Below, piece after piece: positions 6,141 through 8,389 of a stretch of 8,389 nt of DNA (positions within the stretch are counted from its first letter, which is position 1; every line of letters begins with the position of its first letter). The notes under the pieces are model-generated. The model was not told the DNA's origin and ran no database searches. It saw only the letters and a list, made by a program, of their open reading frames with translations. The translations under genes were made by a program, and so were the position numbers. Origin of the DNA: a bacterium (lineage in GTDB: Bacteria > Patescibacteriota > Gracilibacteria > Absconditabacterales > Absconditicoccaceae); assembly GCA_020629735.1 (NCBI GenBank), contig JAHDCT010000049.1, positions 1-8,389 on the forward strand, read 5' to 3'.

Positions 6141-8201
6141 ATGATTGAATTTATCAACATTGTTGGTGTATTTCTCCTTGTGTATTTTTTCTTTAAGGAA
6201 TTGATACTAAGCAAATACATTAACAAACGAATTAAATTCTATCTTACCCTTCACGAAAAACTCAAACAAGCCAGATTTGAGGAAGGTTTTAAGATAGTCT
6301 CTACAGTTACACGAAAGAAAAAAAATATAACTCGACGTAAATACTGTAGAAAGCTAAGCAAGAAACGCATGCGTGCTCTTGTCCTTGAACGGCAACAAGA
6401 ACAGCAACTTGCTTGGAAATATGGAGGAAGTAGGTCTTTTAAAGAAATCTGGAGCATTCTACTGGCTTCATTTTTAACATCACTTCAAGCTCCTTTTATT
6501 ACTGTTCAAACGAAAAAAACTCACTTGGTTTCTAAACTTCCAAGCTTTGAGAAAATTCGTAGCTATATTCCGACAAAAAAACAAGTGTCAGATTATTTTG
6601 GCTCGTTTTATGTTAACTTATGTGACTCTCCCTGGCGAATTTTAGGAGCATTGCGTAATGAATACAGTAAGGCAGTACAAAGCCGAAGCAGAATGCTTTA
6701 TATAGGTATTAAATTATCCTTAATATTTATTATGCTTCTTCCCCAGATCTTCCTTCTTGCACAAGGACATACTGTGGAACATGCTGAGAAACATGGGTTA
6801 AATGGCTATGATATTTCTTTATTGGTGGTCTTCGCCTTTGTTGTTCTTGGACTTTTCTGTGAAAAACAATGGCATCATTTAACTACCTTTAACAAAACAT
6901 GGACTGTCGCTTTAGGTGGATTTATTATGTCTATGATTTATCTTGCCTATCTTGTTAACCATGGTGATCCAATGACCTTTGGAGACGCAATTCACCATGC
7001 AAGTGGTCCAACCTATGAATTACTATGCTTTCTTCTTTTAGCGATGTGGATAGTAGAACATATTGCAAGACAAGGTGGAATAGCATGGATTTCAAAGAAA
7101 ATTATTGAACGTAGTGCAACAGAAAGAGATGCGTTCAAATATATTTTCTGGGCAGTATTTATCTTATCTCCCTGGATAGATAATGTGCTGGCGCTTCTAA
7201 TGGGTCTAAGTATTACTGGCTTGATTTTTGTTAAAAAAGAAAATCGAGCAAAGTACATCAGAATTGTTGCAGCCTTAATCATTGCATCAAATGCTGGTGG
7301 CGCTTTTTCTCCAACAGGAGACCCTCCACTACTCTTAGCGTGGATTGAAAACCTACTCAAAATAGAACATATGGCTAAATGGATGATAGTTCCTTCTGTC
7401 TTATTTGCTATACCAATGTACTATTACACGCTAAGAAAGATACCAGAAAAAGAGGTGAACATAGATCCATCTACATTTACTACTTACGCTAATAGTCCGA
7501 AAATGTTGTTCTGGGGAATTGCGAGTATTGCATTAGCCTTACCCCTCAGATTCACTTTCCCAATGATTCCACCTTACATTGCTTTATTGGGTTCATACGT
7601 TATTTATTGGACTATTTCTGCTGTTTTGAATAGAGGTTATAATGAACTTGTAGCCCCACGAGAAGCGATGCCCGAGTATGCTACTGAGGATCAAGTGATT
7701 GAGTATCGTACTTTGAATAAAGTACCACTCAAAAGTCATCTTGATTTCTTAAAGAGCAGTCACCACATAGATGTCGAACTATTAGTTTTCTTTCTTGGAT
7801 TACTCACCTGTGTGGCAACCCTTGAAGTTAGTGGAACACTTGAGTATATCGCATCTGGAGTAGATACAAATGTTCATCCTGATTGGATACCTGCAACCTA
7901 TGGAAGTTCTTCTTCCTTAGTGGATAATGTAGCAATGCAGATGATTGTTATTGGCATGTATAAACTCAAAGCTATGGGCTTAGCCTTTTGGGTAAAGACC
8001 ACTTTCTACATTTGTGTAGGTGGTTGTTATCTTTTAACAGGAACAGCATCAGGGGTAGCAAGTATGGAGAGAAGTGGTATAGGAATGTGGGAATACATTA
8101 AATTGACAGCAATTCCAATTACCATTGGACTACTCTTATGTGAGTTTATCTGGTTCAGAGGGGTTTGTGAACATATCCCATTCTTTATGTTCCCATCTTA
8201 A
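6141..8201 (+). CDS. nhaD: NhaD-like Na+/H+ antiporter with long N-terminal extension (686 aa)
   Basis: Residues ~186-686 match the NhaD branch of the ArsB/NhaD (ion transporter) superfamily, inner-membrane proteins that exchange Na+ or Li+ for H+. About a dozen membrane helices are visible. Family landmarks are SPWIDNVLALLMG (343-355, Asp347 and Asn348), ASNAGGAFSPTGDPP (382-396), SLVDNVAM (592-599, Asp595) and CVGGCYLLTGTASGVASM (625-642). The paired D-N motifs in the two symmetry-related halves, and the Asp in TGDPP, are the likely ion-binding residues. The GDPP form differs from the GD-V/T form I would expect in classical NhaD, so the ion specificity is an inference. Residues 1-185 are extra: a membrane helix (3-23), a strongly basic segment (55-78, RKKKNITRRKY), then an amphipathic region. 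All 40 glycines are GGN and the stop is TAA, so the gene is readable in either code but is unlike the TGA-rich genes to its left. No Shine-Dalgarno sequence precedes the ATG. I use nhaD in a family sense. Confidence 0.85.
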   Translation: MIEFINIVGVFLLVYFFFKELILSKYINKRIKFYLTLHEKLKQARFEEGFKIVSTVTRKKKNITRRKYCRKLSKKRMRALVLERQQEQQLAWKYGGSRSFKEIWSILLASFLTSLQAPFITVQTKKTHLVSKLPSFEKIRSYIPTKKQVSDYFGSFYVNLCDSPWRILGALRNEYSKAVQSRSRMLYIGIKLSLIFIMLLPQIFLLAQGHTVEHAEKHGLNGYDISLLVVFAFVVLGLFCEKQWHHLTTFNKTWTVALGGFIMSMIYLAYLVNHGDPMTFGDAIHHASGPTYELLCFLLLAMWIVEHIARQGGIAWISKKIIERSATERDAFKYIFWAVFILSPWIDNVLALLMGLSITGLIFVKKENRAKYIRIVAALIIASNAGGAFSPTGDPPLLLAWIENLLKIEHMAKWMIVPSVLFAIPMYYYTLRKIPEKEVNIDPSTFTTYANSPKMLFWGIASIALALPLRFTFPMIPPYIALLGSYVIYWTISAVLNRGYNELVAPREAMPEYATEDQVIEYRTLNKVPLKSHLDFLKSSHHIDVELLVFFLGLLTCVATLEVSGTLEYIASGVDTNVHPDWIPATYGSSSSLVDNVAMQMIVIGMYKLKAMGLAFWVKTTFYICVGGCYLLTGTASGVASMERSGIGMWEYIKLTAIPITIGLLLCEFIWFRGVCEHIPFFMFPS

Positions 8202-8231
8202 TTTTAAATTTCATACACTACAGATGTAAGT

Positions 8232-8256
8232 CCTCGAGGGTCGGAAATCTTCGAGG
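8232..8256 (+). repeat. Hairpin after the antiporter gene, possible weak terminator
   Basis: CCTCGAGG (8232-8239) pairs with CTTCGAGG (8249-8256) to give eight pairs including one G-U, with a 9-base loop. It starts 30 bases after the antiporter stop. It is followed only by CATTCTTT, so the T-tract is weak. It may be an inefficient terminator, or a structural element before the next gene at 8285. Confidence 0.4.
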
Positions 8257-8284
8257 CATTCTTTAAAAACGCGACAATTAGATT

Positions 8285-8389
8285 ATGTTTAAAAACTACT
8301 TACAATTAGCTTTAGAGGAATTTAAAATCTGGGCAATGGTTTTGAATCCTGCCTGGATTCCTCACAGCTATCAACCAATGATGAGTAAG
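8285..8389 (+). CDS. N-terminal part of an unrecognised protein (cut by window end)
   Basis: ATG at 8285 opens a frame that stays open to the last base, 35 codons, beginning MFKNYLQLALEEFKIWAMVL and continuing NPAWIPHSYQ. It uses TGG for tryptophan and contains no glycine, so it does not show which code applies. It lies 83 bases after the antiporter stop on the same strand, with a hairpin between them. No Shine-Dalgarno sequence is visible. Family unknown. Confidence 0.45.
   Translation, partial: MFKNYLQLALEEFKIWAMVLNPAWIPHSYQPMMSK

Noticed and set aside
7013..7360. Reverse ORF of 115 codons
   Set aside because: It is antisense to the conserved core of the antiporter and is a mirror of its codon pattern.
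1..8389. CRISPR array, tRNA or rRNA genes, transposase or IS ends
   Set aside because: No regularly spaced repeats, cloverleaf-compatible segments, rRNA-like stretches or transposase-like proteins were seen on either strand by eye.

Overview
The central part of this AT-rich window (about 1.5 to 5.7 kb) can only be read sensibly if TGA encodes glycine. Three adjacent genes together contain 45 in-frame TGA codons, no internal TAA or TAG and no frameshift, and the TGAs fall on glycines that are invariant in known families. This is genetic code 25, known from the candidate phyla Gracilibacteria (BD1-5) and Absconditabacteria (SR1). The sequence does not let me choose between them. Under the standard code this block breaks into meaningless short ORFs.

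Layout. (1) 1-142: a probable partial forward ORF cut by the window edge. (2) 85-1176, reverse: a lipoprotein of unknown function with a TGA stop and no internal TGA. (3) 1177-1520: a gene-poor spacer with several inverted repeats and a rho-independent terminator for the operon to its right. (4) 1521-1802 and 1821-5021 (possibly 5099), reverse: a two-gene operon. Its first gene is a membrane-anchored VirD4/TraG/VirB4-like P-loop ATPase of about 1070 residues, and its second is a 93-residue protein of unknown function. (5) 5110-5724, forward: a TsaC/Sua5 threonylcarbamoyl-AMP synthase, diverging from the ATPase gene. (6) 5725-6140: a leader-like spacer with a candidate promoter, hairpins and a possible 32-codon ORF. 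(7) 6141-8201, forward: a NhaD-like Na+/H+ antiporter with an unusual N-terminal extension of about 185 residues. (8) 8285-8389, forward: the start of another gene, cut by the window edge.

The most striking property is that the window is a mosaic. In the central block 45 of 103 glycines are TGA. In the flanking lipoprotein (21 Gly) and antiporter (40 Gly) none are. Either a code-25 genome has recently taken up two standard-code genes, which it can read directly because GGN is still glycine, or the contig joins DNA from two organisms. The lipoprotein ends in TGA, so in a code-25 cell it would be read through.

The genes do not form one pathway. The ATPase and the small protein probably belong to an envelope-spanning DNA or protein translocation machine. 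TsaC is a housekeeping tRNA-modification enzyme (t6A synthesis). The antiporter serves Na+/H+ homeostasis. No tRNA, rRNA, CRISPR array or recognisable transposase was found.
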